DNA of 64,000 nucleotides. Origin: Dactylosporangium siamense. GTDB lineage: Bacteria; Actinomycetota; Actinomycetes; Mycobacteriales; Micromonosporaceae. Position 1 is the stretch's first letter. The number at the start of each line of letters is the position of its first letter. Location: positions 1-64,000 of the forward strand of contig NZ_BONQ01000036.1 in the NCBI RefSeq assembly GCF_016862795.1, in the 5' to 3' direction. Below the pieces are notes generated by a model, which saw only the letters and a list, made by a program, of their open reading frames with translations, did no database searches and was not told the DNA's origin. The translations under genes were made by a program, and so were the position numbers. Positions 34,869-44,145 of this stretch are shown piece after piece.

Positions 34869-35657
34869 CTATCGAAGGGCATATTCGAGCGTGTGCCGCT
34901 CGTAGTCGATGAGCCGCAGGTCACGGACCGGACGGCGGAGGTGGCCCTTGTGCACGATCCGCACGAAGGCCGGGTCCCCGGCGGCCGCCATCCGTCGAAT
35001 ACCTTCGATGTGATCGACGATTCGTTTCCGGATGACGCGCACGAGGCGGTGCCGGTCACGGGGGGTCAGACCATACGCGTCGGCGAACATGCGCAGCCGT
35101 CGTGGGCGGTTCGGCCGCTTCCAGCCCAGGGTGTAGGAGTCCCGGTCGGAGAAGAGCGGGACCCAGGTCCAGGCCGCATACGCGACGTCGTAGATCCTGG
35201 CGCCCGGCGAGGCGAGGTCGAAGTCGATCAGCGACAACGTCCCGTCGGGCCGCCAGATGACGTTGTGCGGCGCCGCGTCGTGGTGACAGATCACCTCGGT
35301 GTCCGGCGGCGGCGGGCCGAAGGAGCGCCACACCGCGTTGGGCGGCGGGCGGAACCCGGCCTGCGCGTCGTGGAACATCCGCAGCATCGTCGCCACGGTG
35401 ACCATCGCCTCGTCGGTCACCCAGTGCGGGGCGAGCGGATAGCCGCCCGACTCGCCCTCCAGGTAGGACAGGACCTCACGGCCCCGCTCGTCGATGCCGA
35501 ACGCCCTCGGCGCGCCGGTGAACCCGACATACTCCAGGTGCCGCAGCAGCGCATGCACCGCCGGCGTCCAGGGGCCGGCGTTGCGGCGCACGGTGTCTCC
35601 CGAGCGCACCACGACGGACGTGTTTCCGCCGTGGAGGGGGATCTCCTGCTGCGTCAC
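34869..35657 (-). CDS. APH-family phosphotransferase
   Basis: A 262-residue protein of the aminoglycoside/homoserine-kinase-like phosphotransferase fold. The catalytic Brenner motif is in VICHHDAAPHNVIW (Asp, Asn) and the metal Asp in LIDFDLASPG. Its substrate is unknown; such chromosomal genes are often not resistance determinants. It lies between ftsY and the amt operon and has its own terminator. Confidence 0.85.
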   Translation of the reverse strand: MTQQEIPLHGGNTSVVVRSGDTVRRNAGPWTPAVHALLRHLEYVGFTGAPRAFGIDERGREVLSYLEGESGGYPLAPHWVTDEAMVTVATMLRMFHDAQAGFRPPPNAVWRSFGPPPPDTEVICHHDAAPHNVIWRPDGTLSLIDFDLASPGARIYDVAYAAWTWVPLFSDRDSYTLGWKRPNRPRRLRMFADAYGLTPRDRHRLVRVIRKRIVDHIEGIRRMAAAGDPAFVRIVHKGHLRRPVRDLRLIDYERHTLEYALR

Positions 35658-35721
35658 GTGTAGTCCTTCACGTTCCGGTCGAGTCTCGTCAGGCTTACCA
35701 GCGTGCCTTTAGCGTCCGAGG

Positions 35722-36936
35722 TTACGCGTCCGTGCCAATGAGTGCGTCGACGAACTGCCGGGCATCGAAGGGCGCCAGATCGTCCGGGCCCTCGCCGAGG
35801 CCGACGAGCTTCACCGGAATGCCCAGTTTCCGCTGGACGGCGATGACGATCCCGCCCTTGGCGGTGCCGTCGAGCTTCGTGAGCACCACCCCCGTGACGT
35901 CGACCACCTCGGTGAAGACCCGCGCCTGCTCCAGGCCGTTCTGGCCGGTGGTGGCGTCGAGGATCAGCAACGTCTCGTCGACCGGCCCGTGCTTCTCCAC
36001 CACCCGCTTGACCTTGCCCAGCTCATCCATCAGGCCGACCTTGTTCTGCAGCCGTCCGGCGGTGTCGATCAGCACGGTGTCCACACCGGCTTCGATACCC
36101 CGTTTCACCGCGTCGAACGCCACCGACGCCGGATCCGCGCCCTCGGGGCCGCGGACCACCTCGGCGCCCACCCGGCTGCCCCAGGTGGCGAGCTGCTCGG
36201 AGGCGGCCGCCCGGAACGTGTCGGCGGCGCCCATCACCACGGTGTGGCCGTCGGCGACCAGCACCCGCGCGATCTTGCCGCAGGTGGTCGTCTTCCCCGC
36301 GCCGTTGACGCCGACGACCAGCAGGACCGCCGGCCGGCCGTCGCGCTGGGTCGCGGCCAGCCCGCGGTCCATCTCCGGGGCCAGCGCGGCGACCAGCTCG
36401 TCGGCGAGCATGTCGCGCAGGTCGGAGGCGGTCGCGGTGCCGTGCACGCGGGCCCGCTCACGGAGCTTGCCGACGATCTCGGTGGTCGCGGCGACCCCGA
36501 CGTCGGCGCCGATGAGGGTCTCCTCGATCTCGTCCCAGGTGTCGTCGTCGAGCTTGTCGCGCGACAGCAGGGCGAGCAGGCCCTTGCCGAAGACGTTCTG
36601 CGAGCGCGACAGCCGGGCCCGCAGCCGCACCAGACGCCCGGCGGTCGGCTCCGGGGTCTCGACCGGCGGCGGCACCTCGACGACCGGCGGCGGCGCCTCC
36701 ACCACGGGCGGCGGCGCCTCCACGACCGGGGGCACCTGCTTTTTCGGCGGCAGCTTCGTCGGTACGGGTGGCGCCTGCTTGGTCGGTGCCGGCGGCGCCT
36801 GCTTCACGGGCGGAGCGGTCGGCTTCTGCGCCGGTGGAAGGGTCGGTGGCTTGCGGAAACGGGGCGCTACCAGCGCGAGGGTCGCCCCGATCACCACGAC
36901 GAGCAGCACCAGGCCGAAGACGATGTACGACTCCAT
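35722..36936 (-). CDS. ftsY: Signal recognition particle receptor FtsY
   Basis: Receptor GTPase that docks SRP-ribosome complexes. 404 residues: an N-terminal membrane helix (YIVFGLVLLVVVIGATLALV), a Pro/Lys/Val-rich spacer with PPPVVEA repeats to about 110, an N domain, then the G domain with GVNGAGKTTTCGKIA, DTAGRLQNK and LTKLDGTAKGG. The ATG at 36936 has GGAGG 9 nt upstream. The membrane-anchored form is typical of actinobacteria. The frame extends further upstream without support. Confidence 0.96.
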   Translation of the reverse strand: MESYIVFGLVLLVVVIGATLALVAPRFRKPPTLPPAQKPTAPPVKQAPPAPTKQAPPVPTKLPPKKQVPPVVEAPPPVVEAPPPVVEVPPPVETPEPTAGRLVRLRARLSRSQNVFGKGLLALLSRDKLDDDTWDEIEETLIGADVGVAATTEIVGKLRERARVHGTATASDLRDMLADELVAALAPEMDRGLAATQRDGRPAVLLVVGVNGAGKTTTCGKIARVLVADGHTVVMGAADTFRAAASEQLATWGSRVGAEVVRGPEGADPASVAFDAVKRGIEAGVDTVLIDTAGRLQNKVGLMDELGKVKRVVEKHGPVDETLLILDATTGQNGLEQARVFTEVVDVTGVVLTKLDGTAKGGIVIAVQRKLGIPVKLVGLGEGPDDLAPFDARQFVDALIGTDA

Positions 36937-37043
36937 GGCAGGAATCCTCCCAGACGACGCGCTCCGGGGCCCGAAGTGGCGCCAGGTCCGCCCACGCAGG
37001 ATCATCTTCAGTGCACCCCCCGCAGGCACTGGAGGTCCGTGAC

Positions 37044-38720
37044 ATGCCGGAGGACGACTCACCCCGAAGCCTCGACGAGGATCACGGCCCGCTGGTCCTG
37101 GGGCCTGTCCTGCGCCGCGTCGAAGGCGACCGGGCGACGATCTGGGTGGAGACGTCCCATCCGGCGACGGTCGCGGTCGACGCCGCCCCCGCGAGCGGTT
37201 CCGCCCGGACCTTCACCGTCCACGGGCACCATTACGCCCTGGTCGTGGTGTCCGGGCTGCCCGAGGGCGCCGTCACGCCGTACACCGTGAGCATCGACGG
37301 CGCACCGGTCTGGCCGCTGCCGGGGAACACCTCCCCACCCTCCGCGATCCGCACGAGGCCGGACGGTGCGGCGGTCCGGCTGATCTTCGGCTCCTGCCGC
37401 GAGTCGAGTCCGCTGAGCGTGACCCGGTTCCCGCCCGACGCGCTGGACGCCTACGCGGGCCGCCTGATCGAGTCGATCAACGCCGACGCGCCCACGGAGT
37501 GGCCCGACCTGCTCGTGCTGCTCGGTGACCAGGTGTACGCCGACGAGACGCCCGAGAAGATCCAGCGGTGGCTCGGCCGGCGCAAGCGCCGCGCCGACGC
37601 GCCGAAGAAGCAGGTGGTGGACTTCCACGAGTACACCAAGCTCTACCTCGACTCCTGGGGCGACCCGGAGATCCGCTGGCTGCTGTCCACCGTGCCCAGC
37701 GTGATGATCTTCGACGACCACGAGATCATCGACGACTGGAACACCTCCGACCGCTGGCGCACGTCCATGGCCGCGCTGTCATGGTGGGAGGAGCGCATCC
37801 GGGCCGGTCTGTCCTCCTACTGGGTCTACCAGCACCTCGGCAACATCGCCCCGAGCGCGCTGGCCGACGACCCGGTGTATGCGGCCGTCCTTTCGGCCGG
37901 CGACTCCTCCGGCGGCGATGCCACCGAGGTGCTGGACGCGTTCGGCACCCGCGCCGACCACGAGCCCACCGCGTACCGGTGGAGCTACGCCATCGACATC
38001 GACCGCACCCGCCTCGTCGTCGTCGACAACCGCGCCGCCCGCGTCCTGGCCCGCGGCCACCGGGCGATGCTGGCGGAGTCGGAGTGGACCTGGTTCACCG
38101 AGCAGATCCCCGGCGACTACGACCACCTGCTGATCGGCTCCTCGCTGCCCTGGCTGCTGCCCCCGGCGATCCACCACCTGGAGGCCGCCACCGAGCGGCT
38201 GGCCGAGTCGCCCCGCAACTGGGTCTCGAAGGTCGGCGAGAAGCTCCGCCAGGCCGTCGACCTGGAGCACTGGGCCGCGTTCAAGCGCTCGTTCGACGCC
38301 CTCACCGCCCTGCTCAGCCAGGTCGGCGCCGGTCAGGGCGGCGTCTCACCGCCACCGGCGTCGATCAGCGTGCTCTCCGGTGACGTGCACCACTCCTACG
38401 CCGCCCGCGCCGTGCTCGGACCCGACGTGGTCAGCCCGATCCACCAGTTGACCTGCTCCCCGGTGCACAACGACATGCCGAGGTACATCCGGCCCGCGAT
38501 GAAGTTCGGCTGGAACCCGCCCGCCGCGAAGCTGATGCGCTCCCTGGCCCGCTCCGTCGGCCTGCCCCGGCCGCCGGTGCGCTGGGACAAGACCGCCGAC
38601 CCCTACTTCGGCAACGCCGTCGGCGTGCTCGTGCTCGACGGCCGCTCCGCACACGTCACGGTCGAGGGCACCCGGCCCGACAAGACCCTCGGCGAGGTGG
38701 CCTCACTCAAGCTGACCTGA
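37044..38720 (+). CDS. PhoD-like metallophosphatase
   Basis: A 558-residue protein of the PhoD alkaline phosphatase/phosphodiesterase group. An N-terminal fibronectin-like domain (to about 110) precedes the phosphatase core: FGSCRESS, LLGDQVYADETP, FDDHEIIDDWN, GSSLPWLLPP and LSGDVHHSY carry the metal ligands. No signal peptide is visible, unlike secreted PhoD, so it is probably cytoplasmic. The ATG has GGAGG 8 nt upstream. It is divergent from ftsY and convergent with the CBM32 gene. Confidence 0.88.
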   Translation: MPEDDSPRSLDEDHGPLVLGPVLRRVEGDRATIWVETSHPATVAVDAAPASGSARTFTVHGHHYALVVVSGLPEGAVTPYTVSIDGAPVWPLPGNTSPPSAIRTRPDGAAVRLIFGSCRESSPLSVTRFPPDALDAYAGRLIESINADAPTEWPDLLVLLGDQVYADETPEKIQRWLGRRKRRADAPKKQVVDFHEYTKLYLDSWGDPEIRWLLSTVPSVMIFDDHEIIDDWNTSDRWRTSMAALSWWEERIRAGLSSYWVYQHLGNIAPSALADDPVYAAVLSAGDSSGGDATEVLDAFGTRADHEPTAYRWSYAIDIDRTRLVVVDNRAARVLARGHRAMLAESEWTWFTEQIPGDYDHLLIGSSLPWLLPPAIHHLEAATERLAESPRNWVSKVGEKLRQAVDLEHWAAFKRSFDALTALLSQVGAGQGGVSPPPASISVLSGDVHHSYAARAVLGPDVVSPIHQLTCSPVHNDMPRYIRPAMKFGWNPPAAKLMRSLARSVGLPRPPVRWDKTADPYFGNAVGVLVLDGRSAHVTVEGTRPDKTLGEVASLKLT

Positions 38721-38953
38721 GGCCGTTCGCCTGGCGCAGGGTCACCGGCGCCACTCGCGTGCGTCCGGTGAGATACCCCACAGCGGGTCGCGGCCGCAGG
38801 TCGCGTCGCGGCCGTCCACGGCCGCGGGCTTGTCGCGACCGTCAGGTCGCGGCTGCGCGACTGTCCGCGGACCCGGCAGGGAGGCCGTTCACGGCCGACT
38901 GGTGGCTGACGGGAGCGGCGGACCTCGCGCCCGACGGACCGGAGCAGAGAAAC

Positions 38954-39005
38954 TTGACCTTGGAGACTTTGACACGCCAGGGCGGGCCAAAGTCTCCAAG
39001 GTCAA
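38954..39005. terminator. Perfect 18-bp bidirectional terminator
   Basis: An 18-bp inverted repeat (TTGACCTTGGAGACTTTG and complement) with a 16-nt loop lies between the convergent phosphatase and CBM32 genes, 3 nt from the latter's stop. The flank towards the phosphatase is T-rich on the minus strand. Confidence 0.85.
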
Positions 39006-39008
39006 CGA

Positions 39009-40793
39009 TCAGCTGGAATAGGCCTCCAGTTCGAAGATGCGGGCGGCGGTGTCCGAGTCGTTCGTCGGGGTGATCACGTTGAGGCGGAGATGCCGGGCGG
39101 TCACCGGGGTGAACGTGTGCGTGGTCGTGCTCGCCGTGTTGTTTCTGACCTGGGCGACCGTGGTCCAGGTGTTGCCGTCCAGGCTGGTCTGCAGGTCGAA
39201 GTCCTTCGTGTTCCAGCTGGTCTTCTCGCCGCCGGCGCCCGAGTGGCGCAGGACGACCCGGCCGACCTGCTGGTTCGAGCCCAGATCGACGCGCAGCCAC
39301 TTGCTGGCGCCCAGGGCGCACCACTTGTCGGAGAGGCCGCCGGTCCAGCTGCCGTTGACAGCCTTCGCGGGTGCCTCCGCCGCGGCGCACTGCGACGACG
39401 CGGTGGCCGGCTTGTTCAGCGCCAGGTTCGTGACCGGCGGCGTCGTGTCCGGGACGAACAGCTTGATGTCGGTGAGGCTGGCGGAGCCCTCGTAGACGTT
39501 GGTGTAGAGGTCACCGATCACGAACGAGTCGGGGTAGGCGGACCCCGACGGCCACTGGTTGGGCCAGGTGGTGCTGCCGAAGTCGTCGTTCTGGACCAGG
39601 TTGCCGTTGAACTGCCCGTTGTAGCCGGCGGCGGTGGTGTTGTAGTGCCAGATCGGCACGTTGTTGACCACGAAGTCGCGGTGGAAGCGCAGCGTGCGCT
39701 GGCCGGAGCGGGCGAAGTTGCCGGTCGCCTCGAGGGTGTAGCCGGTCGCGTCGCGTTCGATGGCGAACGTGTAGTACTCGTTCGGCATCAGTTCCGGCTG
39801 CAGCTCGCCGGCGCTGGAGAGCTGGTTCTCGGCCGCGCCGCCGGAGCAGCTGGTCATGAACCACTGGGAGTTGCCGGGCAGGCCGCCCGCGCCGGGGTTC
39901 CAGTTCGGCATCCCGGAGATCCACATGTTGACGGTGTTGAAGTTGCCGTCGCGGTAGTTGTAGTAGGTGTTGTTGGCCGCGTTGCAGACCCGGCCGCCGG
40001 TGCCCGAGCCGACCCGGTCGGGGTGCTGGGAGAAGGAGTCCATCAGCACCTTGCGGTGGTAGTGCCAGAAGTGGTTGTTGCGGGGCGCCGGGTTCGCGAA
40101 GTCCACGATGGACAGGAAGTGGAAGCCGTTGTACCCGTACGGCCCGGCCCGCACGTCCTGCCACTCGCAGTAGGGCACGGCCGCGTTGCCGCTCCAGCCG
40201 GGGCTGTTGGAGCCCTCGCCCCACGGGTGCTGGGTCTTGCAGCCAGCGGTGCCGTAGCCGTTGACCCGGCCGCCGTAGTTGATGGTGCCGTTGCGCTTGC
40301 CGCCGAAGTCGATGGTCTTGAGCTTGTATTCGATGCGGTACTGGTCGGGCAGCGCCTGCGTCGGCCGGAAGATCGCGCCGCCGGTGCTCTCGGGGACGTT
40401 GAGGACCGCGGCGCTGGACCCGCCGACCGTGCCGGTGGTGATCGACGGCGGCGCCTCCAGCACGCCGTCCTTGTTGAAGTCACGGGCGGACAGGGAGGCG
40501 GTGAGCCAGCCGTTCTGGCCGACGGTGAACTCCTTGCGGTAGGTGTCGAAGGAGTTGAACTGGGTGGTCCAGGCCGGGCCGTAGTCGTTGCGGTACCACT
40601 GCCCGGCGTCGTCGGTGATCGTGTCGAACGGGTTGGCGTAGGTCTCCCGGACCCACGGCGCGTTACCGGTGTTGATGGGCTGGGCGAAGTTCTCGGAGTA
40701 CAGCAGGCGCCAGGTCGGCGCGGCGGCGGCGGGGGTGGCCGGGATCGCGATCAGTGACCCGGCGACCAAGACCCCGGTGAGCAGTCGTCTCAC
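39009..40793 (-). CDS. Secreted protein with C-terminal CBM32 (F5/8 type C) domain
   Basis: A 594-residue exported protein. The N-terminal signal (LLTGVLVAGSLIAIPATPAAA) is followed by a large beta-rich domain (residues 30-440) that I do not recognise; aromatic stretches such as SNSPGWSGNAAVPYCEWQ suggest a jelly-roll carbohydrate-active fold. Residues 450-594 are a galactose-binding-like discoidin/CBM32 domain (LALNKPATASSQC, ARHLRLNV). It is the last gene of the ABC sugar operon, 9 nt after the binding-protein gene, so it probably releases the sugar that the transporter imports. Confidence 0.75.
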   Translation of the reverse strand: MRRLLTGVLVAGSLIAIPATPAAAAPTWRLLYSENFAQPINTGNAPWVRETYANPFDTITDDAGQWYRNDYGPAWTTQFNSFDTYRKEFTVGQNGWLTASLSARDFNKDGVLEAPPSITTGTVGGSSAAVLNVPESTGGAIFRPTQALPDQYRIEYKLKTIDFGGKRNGTINYGGRVNGYGTAGCKTQHPWGEGSNSPGWSGNAAVPYCEWQDVRAGPYGYNGFHFLSIVDFANPAPRNNHFWHYHRKVLMDSFSQHPDRVGSGTGGRVCNAANNTYYNYRDGNFNTVNMWISGMPNWNPGAGGLPGNSQWFMTSCSGGAAENQLSSAGELQPELMPNEYYTFAIERDATGYTLEATGNFARSGQRTLRFHRDFVVNNVPIWHYNTTAAGYNGQFNGNLVQNDDFGSTTWPNQWPSGSAYPDSFVIGDLYTNVYEGSASLTDIKLFVPDTTPPVTNLALNKPATASSQCAAAEAPAKAVNGSWTGGLSDKWCALGASKWLRVDLGSNQQVGRVVLRHSGAGGEKTSWNTKDFDLQTSLDGNTWTTVAQVRNNTASTTTHTFTPVTARHLRLNVITPTNDSDTAARIFELEAYSS

Positions 40794-40802
40794 AACAGGC
40801 TC

Positions 40803-41729
40803 CTAGAGGTATTGGGACGCGTTGTCCTTGGTGATCTGCGGCGACGGCACGACGGTGTCCTTCTCCACCTTGGCGCCGCCGAGCACCTCGACGGTGCGGT
40901 CCAGGGCGAGCTTGCCGATCACGTTCGGGCTGTTGAGGCCGGTCACGACGTAGTTGGTGCCGTCGAGGATGGCCTTGAGCGCCTCGGCCTGGCCGTCGAC
41001 GCCGGCGAGGACGATCTGGGCCGTCTTGCCGGCCGAGGCGATCGCCCGCTGCGCGCCGAGGCACATGGCGTCGTTCTCGCAGAAGACGGCGACGAGGTCG
41101 GGGTGCTTGGCCAGCAGGCCCTCCATGACGGTGAGCCCGCCGTCGGAGCCCCAGTTGCCGAAGTCGGACGCCTCGACCAGGGTGATGTCGGACTTGGTGC
41201 CGAGCACCGACTTCAACCCGTTGGTGCGGGCCAGACCGATCGAGTTGTCGGCCGGGCCGCCCTTGATGATCGCGACCTTGCCCTTGACCTTGGCCGCGAG
41301 GAACTCGCCGTCCTGCTTGCCGATGGCCTCGTTGTCCGGCCCGATCCAGCTCGTGTACTCGCCGGTGGAGAACTTGCGGTCGACCAGCACGACGGGCTTC
41401 TTCGCCGCCTTGATCGCGTTCAGGGCGGCCGGGGCCGACTCGAGCGGGCCGCCGGAGATGATGATCGCGTCGACGTTCTTGCTGAGCAGGTCCTCGACGT
41501 TGGCGGCGAGCTTGGCGGCGTCGCCCCCGGCGTCGGTGCTGACGATCTTCACGTTGCCCTTGGTCTTGGCCTGCGCGGCGATGGCGGCGTCCATGCCGCT
41601 GAAGTACGGCCCGCTGAGCAGGAAGTTCGCGACCCCGATGGTGTAGCCGTCCTTCTTGCCGGCTGCGTCGTCGCTGCAGCCGGCCAGGCCGAGCGCCGCC
41701 ACCAGGACCAGGGATAAGGCTTTTCTCAT
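40803..41729 (-). CDS. Sugar ABC transporter substrate-binding lipoprotein
   Basis: A 308-residue periplasmic-binding-protein type I (RbsB-like). The N-terminal lipobox LGLAGC with Cys18 places it on the membrane surface. Its fold is seen from TIGVANFLLSGPYFSGM onward, with DAIIISGGPLESA and FCENDAMCLGAQRA. The ligand is a monosaccharide or related small molecule; it cannot be named. Its ATG overlaps the permease stop (ATGA). Confidence 0.92.
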   Translation of the reverse strand: MRKALSLVLVAALGLAGCSDDAAGKKDGYTIGVANFLLSGPYFSGMDAAIAAQAKTKGNVKIVSTDAGGDAAKLAANVEDLLSKNVDAIIISGGPLESAPAALNAIKAAKKPVVLVDRKFSTGEYTSWIGPDNEAIGKQDGEFLAAKVKGKVAIIKGGPADNSIGLARTNGLKSVLGTKSDITLVEASDFGNWGSDGGLTVMEGLLAKHPDLVAVFCENDAMCLGAQRAIASAGKTAQIVLAGVDGQAEALKAILDGTNYVVTGLNSPNVIGKLALDRTVEVLGGAKVEKDTVVPSPQITKDNASQYL

Positions 41730-42691
41730 GCGCGTCCCTTCGCTTCGGAACGCGGCCGCCGCGTGCGCTGCACGAGGATGACCGCGATGATGATCAGTCC
41801 CTTGAGCACCTGCTGCCAGAACGACTGCACGCCGTACAGGTTGAGCAGGTTGTTGATCAGGACCAGGACGAGCACCCCGCCGAAGGCACCCTTCGCCGAA
41901 CCCCGGCCGCCGGACAGGCTCGCGCCGCCGATGACGCAGGCCGCGATCGCGTCGAGCTCGAAAGCGACCCCGACGCTGGGTTGTGCGATGCCGACTCTGC
42001 TGGTGAGGATGATTCCGGCGAGTCCGGCACAGAGACCGCTGATGGTGTACGCGAGCACGATGTGCCGACGCACGTCGATGCCCGCGAGGCGGACCGTCTC
42101 GGCGTTGCCGCCGATGGCGATGATCGAGCGCCCGGGTGGCGTCCGGGCCAGGAAGACGCCGCCGATGCCGAAGACGGCCAGCATGATCAGCGTGATCAGG
42201 GGGATGGGACCGACCATGGCCGAGCCCAGCGTGAGGAAGCCGGGGTCGGCCGGTGCGATCGGCACCTCCGAGTAGACGAACGCGAGCCCGCGGATCGTGG
42301 TGAGCGCCGCGAGGGTGACGACGAACGGCGCGAGCTCGAACCGGGCCACGAGGACGCCGTTGACCGCGCCGAACGCGATCCCGCTCGCGACGCCGACCAG
42401 CATCGCCAGCGGGATCGGCAGGTCCGCGACGAGCCCAGCGGTCACGATCCCGCTGAACGCGACGACCGAGCCGACGGACAGGTCGATGCCGCCGGTGAGG
42501 ATGACCACGAGCATGCCGAAGGCGAGCAGCCCGGTGGTCACCATCTGTTTGAGCAGGTTGGTGAGGTTGGTGGCGGTGAGGAAGCTCTCGGACGTGGTGG
42601 CGGCCACGATGATCAGCGCCGCGATCAGCAGCGTGAACGCCGCCTCGACCGTGACGTCCCGGCCACGGACGCGGACTGCCAAGGTTGTCAT
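41726..42691 (-). CDS. Sugar ABC transporter permease (RbsC-like)
   Basis: A 321-residue membrane protein of the BPD_transp_2 family with about ten hydrophobic helices. Family marks: GGIDLSVGSV and GGASLSGGRGS motifs, the coupling region with the ATPase. Its ATG overlaps the ATPase stop by 4 nt. Confidence 0.93.
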   Translation of the reverse strand: MTTLAVRVRGRDVTVEAAFTLLIAALIIVAATTSESFLTATNLTNLLKQMVTTGLLAFGMLVVILTGGIDLSVGSVVAFSGIVTAGLVADLPIPLAMLVGVASGIAFGAVNGVLVARFELAPFVVTLAALTTIRGLAFVYSEVPIAPADPGFLTLGSAMVGPIPLITLIMLAVFGIGGVFLARTPPGRSIIAIGGNAETVRLAGIDVRRHIVLAYTISGLCAGLAGIILTSRVGIAQPSVGVAFELDAIAACVIGGASLSGGRGSAKGAFGGVLVLVLINNLLNLYGVQSFWQQVLKGLIIIAVILVQRTRRPRSEAKGRA

Positions 42692-44145
42692 GCTGCGATC
42701 GCCCTTTCCAGGACCTGTTCCTCGGTGGTGCCCTCCGACGGCAGCTCGCCGGTGAGCCGGCCCTGGCGCATGACGAGGACCCGGTCGGTGGCGCCGAGCA
42801 CCTCGGTCAGGTCGGAGGAGATGAGCAGCACGGCGAGCCCGTCGCGGGCGAGGCCGTCGATCATGCGGTAGATGTCGACCCGGGTCGCCATGTCCACGCC
42901 CCGGGTGGGTTCGTCGAGGATCAGCACCCGCGGATCCGTGAGCAGCCACTTCGCCAGCACGACCTTCTGCTGGTTTCCGCCGCTCAGGTGCACGACCGGC
43001 ATGGTCGCGCAGCCCTGGGGTGCGATGGCCAGGTCCTGGATCATGGCGGCCGCGTCGGTCCGCTGTCGCTGGCGGTCGATGAGCGGCCCGCGGGCGGTGG
43101 AGCGCCAGGTGGTGAGCCCGATGTTGTCCCGCACGGTCATGCCGAGGACGAGGCCGCTGCCGGCCCGGTCCTCGGTGACCATCGCCACGCCGGCGCGGAT
43201 CGCCTCCGCGGGACTGCGGAACGCCGCGCCGGCGGTCGGCCTGGCTGCGCCGAAGACGCATGCGGCGAGTTCGGTCCGGCCCGACCCGACCAGGCCGAAC
43301 AGCCCGACGATCTCCCCGGCCCGCAGCGTGAACGACACGCCGTCGAACTCCCCCGTCCGGCCGAGTCCGTCGACGGTCAGCAGCGGCTCGCCCGGGGCGG
43401 GCCGCCGCTCGGGGTAGATGCGGTCGAGGGTCCGGCCCGCCATGAGCCGGATGAGCGAGCCCTCGTCGGTAGCGTCCGGCGTGGTCGTCGCCACGACGCG
43501 GCCGTCCTTGACCACGACGATCCGGGTGGCGAGCTCGAGGACCTCGGCGAGGCGGTGCGACACGTACACCACCAGGACCCCGCGCGACTGCAGGCGCCGG
43601 ATCAGCGCGAACAGCGCGTCGAGGTCGGCGCCGGCGAGGACCGCGGAGGGTTCGTCGAGGACGAGGACGCTGGGCTCACTCACGAGGGCCTTCGCGATCT
43701 CGACCATCTGCTGGCGGGCCACGGTCAGCCGGCCGGCCCGGGTCCGCGGGTCGATCACCCCGAACCCGGCCTCCTGCAGCAGTTGCCCGGCCCGGCGGTG
43801 CGCCGCCGGCCAGTCGATCAGACCGAACCGCCGCGGGAAGTTGCCCATCAGCAGGTTCTCCGTGACGGTGAGCTCCGGCACGAGGGAGAGCTCCTGATGG
43901 ACGGTCCGGATGCCGTGCGCGTGGGCGTCGTGCGGCGAGCTGACCGCCAGTTCGACGCCGTCCCACGTCAGCGTGCCGGAGCTCATCGGCACCGCACCCG
44001 AAAGGATCTTGATCAGGGTGGACTTGCCGGCACCGTTGGCACCCACGATCGCGAGGACCTCGCCCGGCGCGCCGTCCAGCGTCACGCCGTGCAGGACCTC
44101 GACGCCGCCGTAGGACTTGTGGACCTCGTGCAGCCGCAGCGTCAT
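42688..44145 (-). CDS. Sugar ABC transporter ATPase, two nucleotide-binding domains
   Basis: A 485-residue RbsA/MglA-type ATPase. The first half has Walker A GANGAGKSTLIKIL and Walker B VLVLDEPSAVLAG. The second half has the usual degenerate P-loop GLVGSGRTELA, signature LSGGNQQKVVLAKWL and Walker B VLILDEPTRGVD. Co-transcription with the permease and binding protein is supported by 4-nt overlaps. The transported sugar is unknown. Confidence 0.95.
   Translation of the reverse strand: MTLRLHEVHKSYGGVEVLHGVTLDGAPGEVLAIVGANGAGKSTLIKILSGAVPMSSGTLTWDGVELAVSSPHDAHAHGIRTVHQELSLVPELTVTENLLMGNFPRRFGLIDWPAAHRRAGQLLQEAGFGVIDPRTRAGRLTVARQQMVEIAKALVSEPSVLVLDEPSAVLAGADLDALFALIRRLQSRGVLVVYVSHRLAEVLELATRIVVVKDGRVVATTTPDATDEGSLIRLMAGRTLDRIYPERRPAPGEPLLTVDGLGRTGEFDGVSFTLRAGEIVGLFGLVGSGRTELAACVFGAARPTAGAAFRSPAEAIRAGVAMVTEDRAGSGLVLGMTVRDNIGLTTWRSTARGPLIDRQRQRTDAAAMIQDLAIAPQGCATMPVVHLSGGNQQKVVLAKWLLTDPRVLILDEPTRGVDMATRVDIYRMIDGLARDGLAVLLISSDLTEVLGATDRVLVMRQGRLTGELPSEGTTEEQVLERAIAA

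Noticed and set aside
34869-35657. Antibiotic resistance gene
   Set aside because: Only the generic phosphotransferase fold is visible; chromosomal housekeeping context gives no support for resistance.
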